The notes: generated by a model from the sequence alone, not told the origin. Positions 16,031 to 25,065 are shown, counted from the stretch's first letter. The stretch is DNA of 64,000 bases from JARRRD01 sp037381085 (GCA_037381085.1 JARRRD010000001.1:1-64000); one strand, 5' to 3'. Translations and numbers: made by a program.

Positions 16031-17363
16031 CGCTGGGTTCGCCGAAGAGGCGGTTTCCAGGGCTCTGAAAAGCGGCGCCGACCAGGCGGAGGCCTTCATC
16101 AGGTCTTCCAGAAGTCTTGCCGTCGAGATAAAGGACCAGTCGGTGGATTCCCTCAAGTCCGCCCGCAGTTTCGGCTACGCGATCCGTGTCATAAAGAAGA
16201 GAAGGCTCGGGTTTTCCTATTCAACGGACATGAGCGACGTCGGTTTCGCGGTGGAGAAGGCGCTGGAGGCCGCTAAATTTTCGGACGAAGACGTCTACCT
16301 GGGGCTTCCGGAGGGGCCGCCTGAGAGTTCCGATGTCGCGGTTTTCGACCCGGAGATAGAATCTCTCAGTGAAGATGATGCGGTCAGGAACGTAATGGTT
16401 CTGGAAAAGTCCGCATATGAGACTGACAACAGGATAAAGAGGATTCGCAAGGCTGCCGGCTCCTTTACGGTCAGCGAGACGGTGGTCGGGAATTCAAATT
16501 CGGTTCTCGCTTCGTATGCTGCAACGTCATGCTCCGCGCAGGTGACGGCGATTGCCGAGGACGGGAATGAGAGCCAGATGGGATGGGACTTCGGAGCCGG
16601 CAGATTTTTTCGGGACATTCCATTCGATGACATTGGCAGGAACGCCGCATATCGGTCCGCAAGCCTGCTCGGCGCAAGAAGAATGGTCGGCGGGAAGACC
16701 GACGTGATATTGGATAACTCGGTGACTGTTGATTTCCTCGGGATATTTGCCGCCTCCCTCTCGTCCGAAGCCGTGCAGAAGGGGAGGTCCCTGCTTGCCG
16801 GCAGGCTCGGCCGTAAGGTGATAAGTGAGAAGGTCAACTTGACCGACAGCGGTTGCCTTTCTGGCCGGTCCGGGTCGAGCCCCGTGGATGACGAGGGAGT
16901 TGCATCAGGAGAGACCGTTGTCGTTCGCTGCGGCATTCTCGAAAATTATCTTTACAACACGTACACGGCGAGAAAAGACGGTGCGCCTTCCACCGGCAAC
17001 GCGGTCAGGGGAAGGTTTTCGTCTCTTCCCTCGGTAGGCATCACAAACCTTTTTATAGGGGCCGCTTCCGACAGTCATACCGTAAGGGGAAAGGACATTC
17101 TCGGCTCCGTCGACAGAGGATTGTATGTCATCGATGCGATGGGAGTTCACACGGCAAACCCGGTTTCGGGAGAATTTTCAGTGGGGGTATCCGGTCTGTG
17201 GGTCGAGAAGGGTGAGATACGGTATGCGGTGAAAGAAGCTGTCATATCCGGCAACATCCTTGATTTTTTCAGCAAGGTCAGGGCGGTCGGAGACGACGTG
17301 AGGTTTTATGGCAACGTAGGCGGCCCCAGTCTGGTCATCTCGGATGTCGATGCGAGCGCCTGA
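16020..17363 (+). CDS. pmbA: TldE/PmbA family metallopeptidase subunit
   Basis: The ATG at 16020 (KIDAGFAEEAVSRALK) overlaps queD and gives 447 residues, the normal length. A longer frame from 15960 only re-reads queD. Family features include RSSRSLAVEIKDQSVDSLKS near the N-terminus, GKTDVILDNSVTVDFLG in the middle and the C-terminal GEFSVGVSGLWVEKGEIRYA. TldE pairs with TldD, which carries the catalytic HExxxH. No such motif is present here, as expected for TldE. The TldD partner is not in this window. The pair degrades small unfolded peptides and matures some RiPPs. Confidence 0.92.
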   Translation: MKIDAGFAEEAVSRALKSGADQAEAFIRSSRSLAVEIKDQSVDSLKSARSFGYAIRVIKKRRLGFSYSTDMSDVGFAVEKALEAAKFSDEDVYLGLPEGPPESSDVAVFDPEIESLSEDDAVRNVMVLEKSAYETDNRIKRIRKAAGSFTVSETVVGNSNSVLASYAATSCSAQVTAIAEDGNESQMGWDFGAGRFFRDIPFDDIGRNAAYRSASLLGARRMVGGKTDVILDNSVTVDFLGIFAASLSSEAVQKGRSLLAGRLGRKVISEKVNLTDSGCLSGRSGSSPVDDEGVASGETVVVRCGILENYLYNTYTARKDGAPSTGNAVRGRFSSLPSVGITNLFIGAASDSHTVRGKDILGSVDRGLYVIDAMGVHTANPVSGEFSVGVSGLWVEKGEIRYAVKEAVISGNILDFFSKVRAVGDDVRFYGNVGGPSLVISDVDASA

Positions 17364-17365
17364 AC

Positions 17366-17427
17366 CTGGCGTTGCAAAACAGTACGGAAGGTGCATCGAA
17401 AAGGTCTTGTAATGACGACATGAATTT
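17366..17427 (+). repeat. Repeat family A, left-end fragment (copy 3)
   Basis: Starts 3 bases after the pmbA stop (TGGCGTTGCAAAACAG), then GGAAGGTGCATCGAAAAGGTCTTGTAATGACGACATGA cut short at the beginning of a family B element. The right half of A is not found downstream, so it is truncated. Confidence 0.7.
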
Positions 17428-17575
17428 GGAACCTGTCTCAAAATCGAAATATAATGATGAGTCCAATGTGAGTCATTCCGGCTTGTCCGGAATCTTTCTT
17501 GGTTTGCAGAAGGATTCCCGACCTGCCTGCCGGCAGGCAGGCGCGCTTCGCTTGCGGGAATGACAGGCCTTCCAG
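17428..17575 (+). repeat. Repeat family B, copy with lost right end
   Basis: Begins with the family B terminus GGAACCTGTCTCAAAATCG and contains CATTCCGGCTTGTCCGGAAT (a hairpin), the 20-bp palindrome at 17522-17541 (CCTGCCTGCCGGCAGGCAGG) and GCGGGAATGAC. The expected inverted right terminus is missing. The remaining bases to 17642 hold no recognisable gene. Confidence 0.65.
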
Positions 17576-17642
17576 TGAACGGGTAATTTATGGACAGACT
17601 CTTTTTAGCTTCCACCGGTGTCTTTAGACATGAGGGGATAAT

Positions 17643-18528
17643 GTGGAGAAAGTGATGCGTGTAGCGAAGTATTACGGAAAGGATGATATCCGCATCGAGG
17701 AGATGCCTGTTCCGGAGCCGGGGCCGGGTGAACTGGTCGTCCGCATCAGGGCAAGCGGGATCTGCGGCAGCGATGTAATGCACTGGTACAGGGCCGGAAG
17801 GGGGCCTCTGGTACTGGGACACGAGATAGCGGGAGAAGTGGCGGCAGCAGGAGATGGTATCGGTAAGTACAGGGTCGGTGACAGGATTACGGCTTCCCAT
17901 CATGTGCCGTGCAATACCTGCCATTACTGCCTGAACGGTCACCACACCGTCTGTGATACCCTGAGGAGTTGCCGGAACAAGGACGGGGCTCAGCGTGCTT
18001 GTAGTCGGCAGCGGCATATCGGGACTGCTGCATATCCAGCTGGCGCGGGTGCTCGGCGCATCTCTCGTAGTCGCAGCCGATTTGAACCACGGAAGGCTGG
18101 AAGAGGCACGAAAATTCGGGGCGCATGAAGTCGTTCATGCCGGCGTTGACGTGCCGGGAATATTCAGGGACAGGAACGGGGGGAGACCGGCGGATATTGT
18201 CATACTGACGACAGGGTCCGAAAAAGCCATAGCGCAGGCTTTCCGCTCCGTTGACAGGGGCGTAGACCTACTGCCGGGGGAACTTTCCTTCGAAGAGGCT
18301 ACGTTCGTCGAGCCGCTTGCCTGCGTGTACCGGCGCAATGAGATCACGCTTACTTCGTCCTATGCGGCGAACTATTATGAGCATTCGACAGCCATGGAAC
18401 TGATCCGGCAGAGGAAGGTGAATGTCAGTGACATGGTTACGCACAGGCTCCCCCTCTCTGAGACGGCGAAGGGATTTCGGCTTGTGGAGAGCGCCGGCGA
18501 ATCACTAAAAGTTATCATAGAGCCATGA
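17643..18528 (+). pseudogene. Zinc-type alcohol/polyol dehydrogenase, rearranged and frameshifted
   Basis: The N-terminal half (17643-about 17970) is a normal MDR dehydrogenase: ASGICGSDVMHW, GHEIAGEVAAAG and the structural-zinc cysteines in HVPCNTCHYCLNGHHTVC. The Rossmann part (LVVGSGISGLLHIQLARVLG) continues in another frame from about 17990. About 60 residues that should join the two halves are missing. Part of that missing segment (VDRGVDLLPGELSFEEATFV and EPLACVYR) instead sits at about 18254-18335, where the family has a glycine-rich strand-loop. So the gene is both deleted and shuffled, with crossover at the shared VDRG coding sequence. It cannot encode a working enzyme as written. 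The cause is assembly chimera or decay. Confidence 0.8.
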
Positions 18529-18630
18529 TATGCCGGCAATACTCTCAATACTTCAGCCCTTGAGATACGAGAAAGATGAATCTTTTGCGGTGTGTCATTA
18601 AAAAAATCAAAAATGAGGAGGTAAAGCATC

Positions 18631-19470
18631 ATGGATTGGGGACTGAAAAATCGTCTTTCCCGGATAATCAAACCCGACGGCAGGACGGTCATGCTTGCCG
18701 TAGACCACGGATATTTTCTCGGTCCGACTACCGGACTTGAGGACGCCGGAAAAACGGTAAGGCCTATTCTTCCTTTTGCGGATGCGCTGATGCCGACAAG
18801 GGGAATCCTTCGCACCTCCGTAGACCCGGCGACAGATACGCCCGTTGTCCTGAGGGTCTCCGGGGGGAACAGCATCCTGAGCGAATTGTCGAATGAAGGC
18901 ATTACCGTGGCCATGGAAGATGCCGTGCGGCTGAACGTAGCGGCTGTGGCGCTCTCGATTTATGTCGGCTCTCCCAACGAACATCAGACTATCCTCAATC
19001 TGACGAAACTGGTTGACCAGGGCCACAGGTACGGAATACCGGTCCTTGCCGTAACGGCGGTCGGCAAGGAGATGACCCGGGACGCCAGATATCTCGCCCT
19101 GTGCTGCCGCATCGCAGCTGAACTGGGAGCCCACTTCGTGAAGACATACTATTGTGACGGGTTCGAGAAGGTGGTTAAGACCTGCCCCGTACCGGTGGTG
19201 ATGGCGGGCGGAAAGAAACTGCCTGAATTCGACGCCCTGGAACTGACTTACAATGCCATAAGGCGCGGGGCTGCGGGGGTTGACATGGGAAGGAATATCT
19301 TTCAGTCCGCCTCCCCGGTGGCCATGATCCAGGCAGTCAGGTCTGTGGTCCACGACGGGGCTACGCCCAAGCAGGCCTTTGATCTTTACAACAGTCTCAG
19401 GGGGCAGAAGAAGGGCGGGAGAAGATCAGGACTGAAGGGGGTTGTCGCAAAGAGCGAAGGGGCAAAGTGA
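18631..19470 (+). CDS. LsrF-like 3-hydroxy-5-phosphonooxypentane-2,4-dione thiolase / DhnA-type aldolase
   Basis: Class I aldolase fold, 279 residues. It resembles LsrF along the whole length: VMLAVDHGYFLGPTTGLE, TRGILRTSV, GGNSILSELSNE, the Schiff-base lysine in HFVKTYY, VVMAGGKKLPE and GVDMGRNIFQS. In enterobacteria LsrF completes AI-2 breakdown. No lsr transporter, kinase or regulator is nearby, so the substrate here may differ. GAGGAGG precedes the ATG. It lies between the broken dehydrogenase gene and the acyl-CoA dehydrogenase. Confidence 0.88.
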   Translation: MDWGLKNRLSRIIKPDGRTVMLAVDHGYFLGPTTGLEDAGKTVRPILPFADALMPTRGILRTSVDPATDTPVVLRVSGGNSILSELSNEGITVAMEDAVRLNVAAVALSIYVGSPNEHQTILNLTKLVDQGHRYGIPVLAVTAVGKEMTRDARYLALCCRIAAELGAHFVKTYYCDGFEKVVKTCPVPVVMAGGKKLPEFDALELTYNAIRRGAAGVDMGRNIFQSASPVAMIQAVRSVVHDGATPKQAFDLYNSLRGQKKGGRRSGLKGVVAKSEGAK

Positions 19471-19576
19471 GAGGGGCTCGGACTGTACCGGTGCTTTCCA
19501 AATGGAGGAGGATTCTGTTAAAATTAGCATCCATGCAGGTACGGCGGTTGTGACTGCGCGTTGAAAATCTGGAGGT

Positions 19577-20740
19577 TTGATGATGGATTATTTTCTGAGC
19601 GAAGAGCAGGTCATGATAAGAGATCTCGCGAGGCAGATTGCGGAGGAGAAGATTGTTCCCGTCCGGGCCGAGCTGGATGAGAAGGGGGAATTCCCGTGGG
19701 ATATTCTGAAGACATTGGCGCAGTCCGACATGTTCGGTCTCTTTATACCGGAGGAATACGGGGGGCTCGGAAAGGGCTGTCTTGAACTGTGTGTTGCCGT
19801 TGAGGAGCTGTCGCGGGCCTGTGTCGGAGTATCGACCACGTATGCGGCGAATGCCCTGGGCACGTACCCTTTGCTGCTTTTCGGGACGGAGGAACAGAGA
19901 CGCAAATACCTTCCGGATATCGCCGCGGGCAAGAGACTGGTAGCCTTCGGCCTCACCGAGGCGAACGCCGGAAGCGATGCCGGCGGTATTCAGACGACGG
20001 CAAGGCTTGATGGAAATGAGTACGTGATAAACGGCACCAAGCAATGGATCACGAACGGCGGCGAAGCCGAGATATATACCATCATCGCCATTACGGACCG
20101 TTCAAAAGGACCTCGCGGGGCATCGGCCTTTGTTGTCGAAAAGGGGACGCCCGGTTTCACTTTCGGGAAAAAGGAGAACAAGATGGGTATCCGCGCTTCC
20201 GCTACCACGGAGCTGATCTTTGACAACTGCAGGGTCCCGAAGGAAAATATCATAGGAAAAGACGGGATGGGATTTCTGGTGGCCATGAAGACACTCGACA
20301 GTTCACGACCCGGAGTTGGAGCCCAGGGTGTGGGGGTCGCCCAGGGAGCGTTCGAAGAGGCCGTAAAGTTCGCACGCCAGAGAGTACAGTTCGGCCACCC
20401 CGTCATCACGTTTCAGGCCATACAGCATATGCTGGCGGATATGGCTACCTCCATAGAAGCGGCGAGGGCCCTTGTATATTCGGTGGCGAGGGTCATCGAC
20501 AGCGGCTCAAAAGATGTTTCCAAAGAATCGGCGATGTCGAAAGTCTTTGCCACGGACGTAGGCATGAGAGTTACAACCGATGCGGTACAGATCATGGGCG
20601 GGTCCGGATACATGAAGGAATACCCTGTTGAAAAGATGATGAGGGACGCCAAGATATTGCAGATATACGAGGGCACCAACCAGATACAGAGGAATGTCAT
20701 CGGGCAGGCATTGATCAAGGAAGCTGCGAGAAAAAAGTAG
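19577..20740 (+). CDS. Acyl-CoA dehydrogenase (short-chain/butyryl-type)
   Basis: FAD enzyme that introduces the alpha-beta double bond in acyl-CoA. Family words in order: LFIPEEYGGLGKG, FGLTEANAGSDAGG (FAD/substrate loop), NGTKQWITNGGEA, RVQFGHPVITFQAIQHMLAD, QIMGGSGYMKEYPVEKMMRD, and ILQIYEGTNQIQRNVI, whose Glu is the usual catalytic base. GGAGG precedes tandem ATG codons (19577, 19580). The downstream etfB and ferredoxin-etfA genes are the likely electron acceptors. Confidence 0.95.
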   Translation: MMMDYFLSEEQVMIRDLARQIAEEKIVPVRAELDEKGEFPWDILKTLAQSDMFGLFIPEEYGGLGKGCLELCVAVEELSRACVGVSTTYAANALGTYPLLLFGTEEQRRKYLPDIAAGKRLVAFGLTEANAGSDAGGIQTTARLDGNEYVINGTKQWITNGGEAEIYTIIAITDRSKGPRGASAFVVEKGTPGFTFGKKENKMGIRASATTELIFDNCRVPKENIIGKDGMGFLVAMKTLDSSRPGVGAQGVGVAQGAFEEAVKFARQRVQFGHPVITFQAIQHMLADMATSIEAARALVYSVARVIDSGSKDVSKESAMSKVFATDVGMRVTTDAVQIMGGSGYMKEYPVEKMMRDAKILQIYEGTNQIQRNVIGQALIKEAARKK

Positions 20741-20785
20741 GCCCATCATATGTCGTTGACCTGGAAATGGCAATTGGATTCACTG

Positions 20786-20899
20786 GAAAATCTCCCCTGA
20801 CCCTGTCTACCGGACAGGCAGGCCTGCTTGCGGGCAGGTAAGCCGCCTGAGCGAGTCTCCGCTGAGGGTTGCTTCGACTTTGCCAAAGAGGGGAAGAAT
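20786..20899. repeat. Repeat family D, copy with inserted palindromic module
   Basis: TCTCCCCTGACCCT and CTTTGCCAAAGAGGGGAA match the two parts of the simpler copy at 26815, but here about 70 bases, starting with the palindrome near 20802-20822 (CCTGTCTACCGGACAGGCAGG), separate them. Confidence 0.5.
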
Positions 20900-20939
20900 T
20901 GACTGAATCGTATAAGACCGACATGGAGGATGACGGATT

Positions 20940-21638
20940 GTGAAGATAGTCGTATGTGTGAAACAGGTGCCCGACACCGCCGAGGTAAGGATCAATCCCG
21001 AGACCAATACCCTCATACGGGATGGGGTGCCGAGCATAATCAACCCTTATGATCTGCACGCCATAGAGGCGGGGGTCCAGATCAGGGAAAGGACCGGGGG
21101 AAGCGTTACGGCGGTCACAATGGGTCCGCCCCAGGCAGAGACTTCCCTGAGAGATGCGATCTCCATGGGCGTAGATGAAGGGGTGCTGCTTACCGACAGG
21201 GCCTTTGCCGGTTCCGACACGTGGGCGACGGCGTACACGCTCGCGAGGGCGGTGGAACATCTTGGCGCCGACATCGTGCTCTGCGGAAAACAGGCCATAG
21301 ACGGCGACACTGCCCAGGTGGGACCGGAGATGGCGGAATTTCTCGGAATCCCGCACGTGGCTTACGTGAGAAAGATAGAGAAAGTCGGGGATAAAGAGAT
21401 ACTGGTGCAGAGGCTGATGGACGACGGGTTCGACGTGGTCGAGGCTTCTCTGCCGGTGCTCCTCACGGTGGTCCGCGAACTCAACACGCCGAGGATGCCC
21501 TCCCTGAAGGGTTCGCCTACGCAGGTGAAGAACATATTTGCTCCGGAGGCAAAGAAGGACCGGAGGATGATAGAGGGCACGGCCGAGGAAAAGGTCGAGG
21601 CACTGCTGCATGCGCTGAGGGAGTTGAAATGTTTATAA
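20940..21638 (+). CDS. etfB: Electron transfer flavoprotein beta subunit
   Basis: 232 residues starting GTG with KIVVCVKQVPDTAEVRINP, the EtfB signature. AMP/FAD-binding motifs DLHAIEAGVQIRE, VDEGVLLTDRAF and LCGKQAIDGDTAQVGPEMAE (the family signature around residue 120) are present. Together with EtfA it carries electrons from acyl-CoA dehydrogenase. It overlaps the etfA start by 10 bases. Confidence 0.96.
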   Translation: MKIVVCVKQVPDTAEVRINPETNTLIRDGVPSIINPYDLHAIEAGVQIRERTGGSVTAVTMGPPQAETSLRDAISMGVDEGVLLTDRAFAGSDTWATAYTLARAVEHLGADIVLCGKQAIDGDTAQVGPEMAEFLGIPHVAYVRKIEKVGDKEILVQRLMDDGFDVVEASLPVLLTVVRELNTPRMPSLKGSPTQVKNIFAPEAKKDRRMIEGTAEEKVEALLHALRELKCL

Positions 21639-22819
21639 GGGTAAATAAGGAGAGATGTTCGGGATGCGAGACATGCATCGCGTCGTGCCCCTATGACGCC
21701 ATAGTCATCAGGGACGGAAAGGCCGAGATAACGGAGATGTGCCAGATGTGCAGGGCGTGTCTGAGCGTGTGTCCCGAGGGAGCGATAGGCGAGATCGGAG
21801 AGGCCTCCGACGTAAAGGAGAAAGAGGAAGGCCGGGGCGTGTGGATTTTTGCCGAACAGAGGGACGGTGTTGTCGCCCCCGTGTCCTTCGAACTTCTCGG
21901 TGCGGGAAGGAAACTGGCGGACATGCTTGGAACAGACCTTTCGGCCATCCTCTTCGGTGCCTCTTCCTCCGACGCGGCCGAACTGTTCAGGTGGGGGGCG
22001 GACAGGGTCTATCACTGCGCCGACGATGCGGTCCGTGGCTTTGCCGACGAGGTGTATGCCGGGCTACTTTCGGACCTGGTGCGTCAATACAGGCCCGAGA
22101 TCGTCCTGGCAGGGGCCACTCCCATTGGAAGGTCCTTTCTTCCGCGGGTGGCTGCACGCCTGAGGACGGGTCTGACGGCCGACTGCACTTCCCTTGCCAT
22201 CGATGTCGAATCAAAGAACCTTTTGCAGGTCAGACCGGCCTTCGGCGGCAACATCATGGCAACCATACTCTGTCCTCACACAAGGCCCCAGATGGCCACC
22301 GTACGGCCCCGCGTCATGAAGCGCGGTGAGTACGACGCATCTAAGAAGGGGGAAATGGTAAGGGTAAGCGCCGAAGGCATACAGACGAGGGCGAGGGTAA
22401 TAGAGACGGTCAAGGAGGTTTCAGAGGTTGCCATAAACCTGCAGGAGGCAAACATCATCATATCCGGAGGCAGGGGGGTGGGTGGTGAAAAAGGGTTCAA
22501 CATGCTTTTCGAACTCGCCGGGGCACTGGAGGGTGCGTGCGTGGGTGCGTCGAGGGCCGCCGTGGACGAGGGGTGGATCCCTTACAGGCATCAGGTGGGC
22601 CAGACCGGCAAGACCGTAAGTCCGAAACTGTATATAGCCTGCGGGATATCCGGGGCTGTTCAGCATCTCGTGGGCATGCAGTCTTCCGACATAATCGTTG
22701 CGATAAACAGGAATCCGGAGGCACCGATTTTCAATGTTGCCACTTACGGCATCGTGGCAGACCTCTTTGAGGTATTGCCTCTCCTTATCAGGAGAATAAG
22801 GGAGGTAAAGGGAAAATGA
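21629..22819 (+). CDS. etfA: Electron transfer flavoprotein alpha subunit with N-terminal di-cluster ferredoxin domain
   Basis: Residues 1-55 form a 2x[4Fe-4S] ferredoxin module (CSGCETCIASCPYDA and CQMCRACLSVCPEGA). The rest is EtfA, with the FAD-binding C-terminal domain showing IIISGGRGVGGEKGF, GASRAAVDEGWIPYRHQVGQ and CGISGAVQHLVGMQ. This fused form is found in strict anaerobes, where related EtfAB complexes deliver electrons to or from ferredoxin, some by flavin-based bifurcation. The fusion suggests coupling of acyl-CoA dehydrogenation to a ferredoxin pool or membrane FeS oxidoreductase. Bifurcation itself is not proven by sequence alone. Confidence 0.95.
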   Translation: MFIRVNKERCSGCETCIASCPYDAIVIRDGKAEITEMCQMCRACLSVCPEGAIGEIGEASDVKEKEEGRGVWIFAEQRDGVVAPVSFELLGAGRKLADMLGTDLSAILFGASSSDAAELFRWGADRVYHCADDAVRGFADEVYAGLLSDLVRQYRPEIVLAGATPIGRSFLPRVAARLRTGLTADCTSLAIDVESKNLLQVRPAFGGNIMATILCPHTRPQMATVRPRVMKRGEYDASKKGEMVRVSAEGIQTRARVIETVKEVSEVAINLQEANIIISGGRGVGGEKGFNMLFELAGALEGACVGASRAAVDEGWIPYRHQVGQTGKTVSPKLYIACGISGAVQHLVGMQSSDIIVAINRNPEAPIFNVATYGIVADLFEVLPLLIRRIREVKGK

Positions 22820-23748
22820 AGGTCGCCTTCGTGTTCCCGGGACAGGGTTCGCAGTATGTGGGCATGGGAAGAGACCTGTGGGAGAACTCTGCAGACGTCA
22901 AGTCTCTTTATGAAGAGGCGGATAATACGCTTGGTTATGACCTGAAAGATCTGAGCTTCAACGGGCCCCAGGAGGAGCTCAATAAGACCTTCCGGACCCA
23001 GCCTTGTCTTCTGACGGCCAGCATGGCCGCATTTACGGTACTTGCCTCAAAGGGCATAAGGCCCGATGTTGTCGCGGGGCACAGTCTGGGTGAATATTCC
23101 GCCCTTGTGTCTGCCGGCGTGGTTTCCTTCAGGGATGCGCTCATACTTACGGAGAAGAGGGGGGCCTTAATGCAGGAGGCGGTGCCGGAAGGCGACGGTC
23201 TCATGGCGGCAATAGTCGGACTCGGGAGAGGGAGGATCGACGAGATATGCCTTTCCGTCGAATCGGGCTACGTTGCACCGGCAAACTATAATTGCCCCGG
23301 TCAGGTCGTTATAGCAGGCGAGAAAAGGGCTGTGGAGGAAGCCATGAAGCTCGCAAGGGACGCCGGGGCCAAAAGGGCCGTGGCCCTCGCCGTGAGCGCA
23401 CCGTCGCACTGCACTCTGATGGTGGAGGCATCCAACGGGCTGGCGGAACTGCTGAAGACTGTCAGATTCACGGCCCCGGACATGCCTGTTGTGAACAATG
23501 CTGACGCGATGTTCCTTGCCAGCGCCGAGAGGATCAAACTGTCACTTGTCAACCAGCTCAACAGTCCGTTGCTGTGGGAAGACTCGATCAGAACAATTAT
23601 AGGCGCGGGCGTCGACACGTTCATCGAAGTCGGACCCGGCAGGATACTGACAGGCCTTATCAAGAGAATAGACCCTTCCGTGAAGCTCCTCCACGTGCAG
23701 GATATGGCAAGCCTTGGGAAGACCGTCGAAGAGATGCAAGTCTCCTGA
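22816..23748 (+). CDS. fabD: Malonyl-CoA:ACP transacylase
   Basis: 310 residues. FVFPGQGSQYVGMGRDL at the N-terminus, the nucleophile in GHSLGEYSALV near residue 92 and the catalytic histidine in SAPSHCTLM near residue 200. It loads malonate on ACP for fatty acid synthesis. ATGA overlap with etfA means translational coupling with an acyl-CoA oxidation unit, an unusual place for fabD, which normally sits with fabH/fabG. Confidence 0.95.
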   Translation: MKVAFVFPGQGSQYVGMGRDLWENSADVKSLYEEADNTLGYDLKDLSFNGPQEELNKTFRTQPCLLTASMAAFTVLASKGIRPDVVAGHSLGEYSALVSAGVVSFRDALILTEKRGALMQEAVPEGDGLMAAIVGLGRGRIDEICLSVESGYVAPANYNCPGQVVIAGEKRAVEEAMKLARDAGAKRAVALAVSAPSHCTLMVEASNGLAELLKTVRFTAPDMPVVNNADAMFLASAERIKLSLVNQLNSPLLWEDSIRTIIGAGVDTFIEVGPGRILTGLIKRIDPSVKLLHVQDMASLGKTVEEMQVS

Positions 23749-23760
23749 TAGTCTTATCCC

Positions 23761-24068
23761 TGACGTTCCGAAAGCTGCGCGGAAGGTACACCGAAAAAAT
23801 CTTGTAATGACGTCATGATCTATCCGTCTTCCACATAGATCAGGACCCGGCGTTTCGAACCTATCTCAGGATTGGAATTTGATGATATCCACTTCTCTTA
23901 TCATTCCGGCCTGCCTGCCTGCCGGCAGGCGCGCTTCGCTTGCGGGAATGACAGCCTTGAACGAGAACCGATTTTGAGACAGGTTCCAGTGACTTTCGAG
24001 AAAATGGCTGGCAGACCCCTCTCCAGGGCTCTTTTTGCGCTTTTCAGAGAATCCTGTGCAACAACGGT
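23761..24068 (+). repeat. Repeat family A, copy 4, interrupted by a family B element
   Basis: Left part (TGACGTTCCGAAAGCTGC through ACCCGGCGTTT) and right part (AGTGACTTTCGAGAAAATGG through CTGTGCAACAACGG) match copy 1 on either side of the inserted B element. The inner arm near the right end is shortened. Together with B it accounts for essentially all of the gap between fabD and the M23 gene. Confidence 0.75.
23856..23987. repeat. Repeat family B, complete copy nested in family A
   Basis: About 131 bp bounded by GAACCTATCTCAGGAT and the inverted GAGACAGGTTCC. It contains the CATTCCGGCC / GCGGGAATGAC arms around the palindrome CCTGCCTGCCGGCAGG. Removing it restores an uninterrupted family A sequence. 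Confidence 0.75.
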
Positions 24069-24072
24069 CTTA

Positions 24073-24924
24073 TCACAGCGGGAGGCGGGTGAGGGAGACA
24101 GGGTTGGTACTGATGTCGCGGACCCTCATGCTGAAATGGAGGTGGGGACCCGTCGCCCGGCCGGTGGAACCGACCAGCCCGACGGTCTGACCTTTTGAAA
24201 CCACATCTCCCGGCTGTACTTCGAATTTCGAGAGGTGCATATAGATGCTGTAAATGCCCATCCCATGATCGATAACAAGTGTGTTCCCTCCAAAGAACAA
24301 ATTCTTTGCAAGAACGACCCTTCCCCTGTTGCAGGCCCTTATTTGCTCGCCCTCGTGCCCCCTCATGTCGATGCCTTGATGTATGCTGATCCTTTTCCCG
24401 TTAAGTACCCGCCTGTATCCAAACGGGGTTGAGATTTGAGTGGGCAGCGGCAAAATGAAGTCCCCTTTCCAGAGCCTTGGGGTCTCCCTTTGCCAGATTG
24501 ATTGGAGAAGTCTTTCTTCTCTCTTCGCCCTGGCGAGGTCCCCGGGGCTCAATATGACTTCCTTTTCCGGAAGCGTGAGTTTAATAGTGGGAAAGACAGC
24601 GGGTTTTACGGTTATTCGTACTTTCACCGTGGTATGCCCGACATTTACCGCCATCGGGTAGCTCCCGGGACGCGTATCCAACCCGAGGGCGTTTACCGTT
24701 TCAAAGCAGCCCTCGCCGCATCCTGTAAAATCGAGATGGGTTCCTCTAAAGACGGCCTTCGGAGCGGCGGAAACGCCGGCACCCTCAACTTTTACAAGAA
24801 ATGCGTCGCCGGGACTGATCTCGGTCGGCAACGCCTCCGCCCGCAGGGCAAAGACACGCTGGGCGCCTGTCAGGAGAATTAAAAATGTTGACAAGAAGAT
24901 GATAACAATCCTGTATTTCTTCAT
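24073..24924 (-). CDS. M23 family metallopeptidase (exported)
   Basis: N-terminal signal peptide/anchor at about residues 5-27. A beta-rich middle domain precedes the LytM/M23 domain at about residues 165-283, whose zinc ligands are visible in HQGIDMRG (HxxxD) and GPHLHFSMRV (HxH). Family members cut peptidoglycan cross-bridges or, if inactive, activate amidases. Here the metal ligands are complete. A second M23 gene lies on the opposite strand 490 bases away. Confidence 0.9.
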   Translation of the reverse strand: MKKYRIVIIFLSTFLILLTGAQRVFALRAEALPTEISPGDAFLVKVEGAGVSAAPKAVFRGTHLDFTGCGEGCFETVNALGLDTRPGSYPMAVNVGHTTVKVRITVKPAVFPTIKLTLPEKEVILSPGDLARAKREERLLQSIWQRETPRLWKGDFILPLPTQISTPFGYRRVLNGKRISIHQGIDMRGHEGEQIRACNRGRVVLAKNLFFGGNTLVIDHGMGIYSIYMHLSKFEVQPGDVVSKGQTVGLVGSTGRATGPHLHFSMRVRDISTNPVSLTRLPL

Positions 24925-25065
24925 GCTCGTGATTACCGAAAAGTATTATAACCCTCGCGTGAAAAAAAGATCTGAATTACGACTATGACATAGAGGCGCT
25001 TCTGAGCAGGACATCAGGGCAAACTCAGAATTCATGACCGGGTAGGTCTCGCTTATGTAATTTTT

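Noticed and set aside
17366..17642. Possible CRISPR array from the dense palindromic repeats
   Set aside because: Repeats are not regularly spaced, units differ and overlap, and no cas gene is present.
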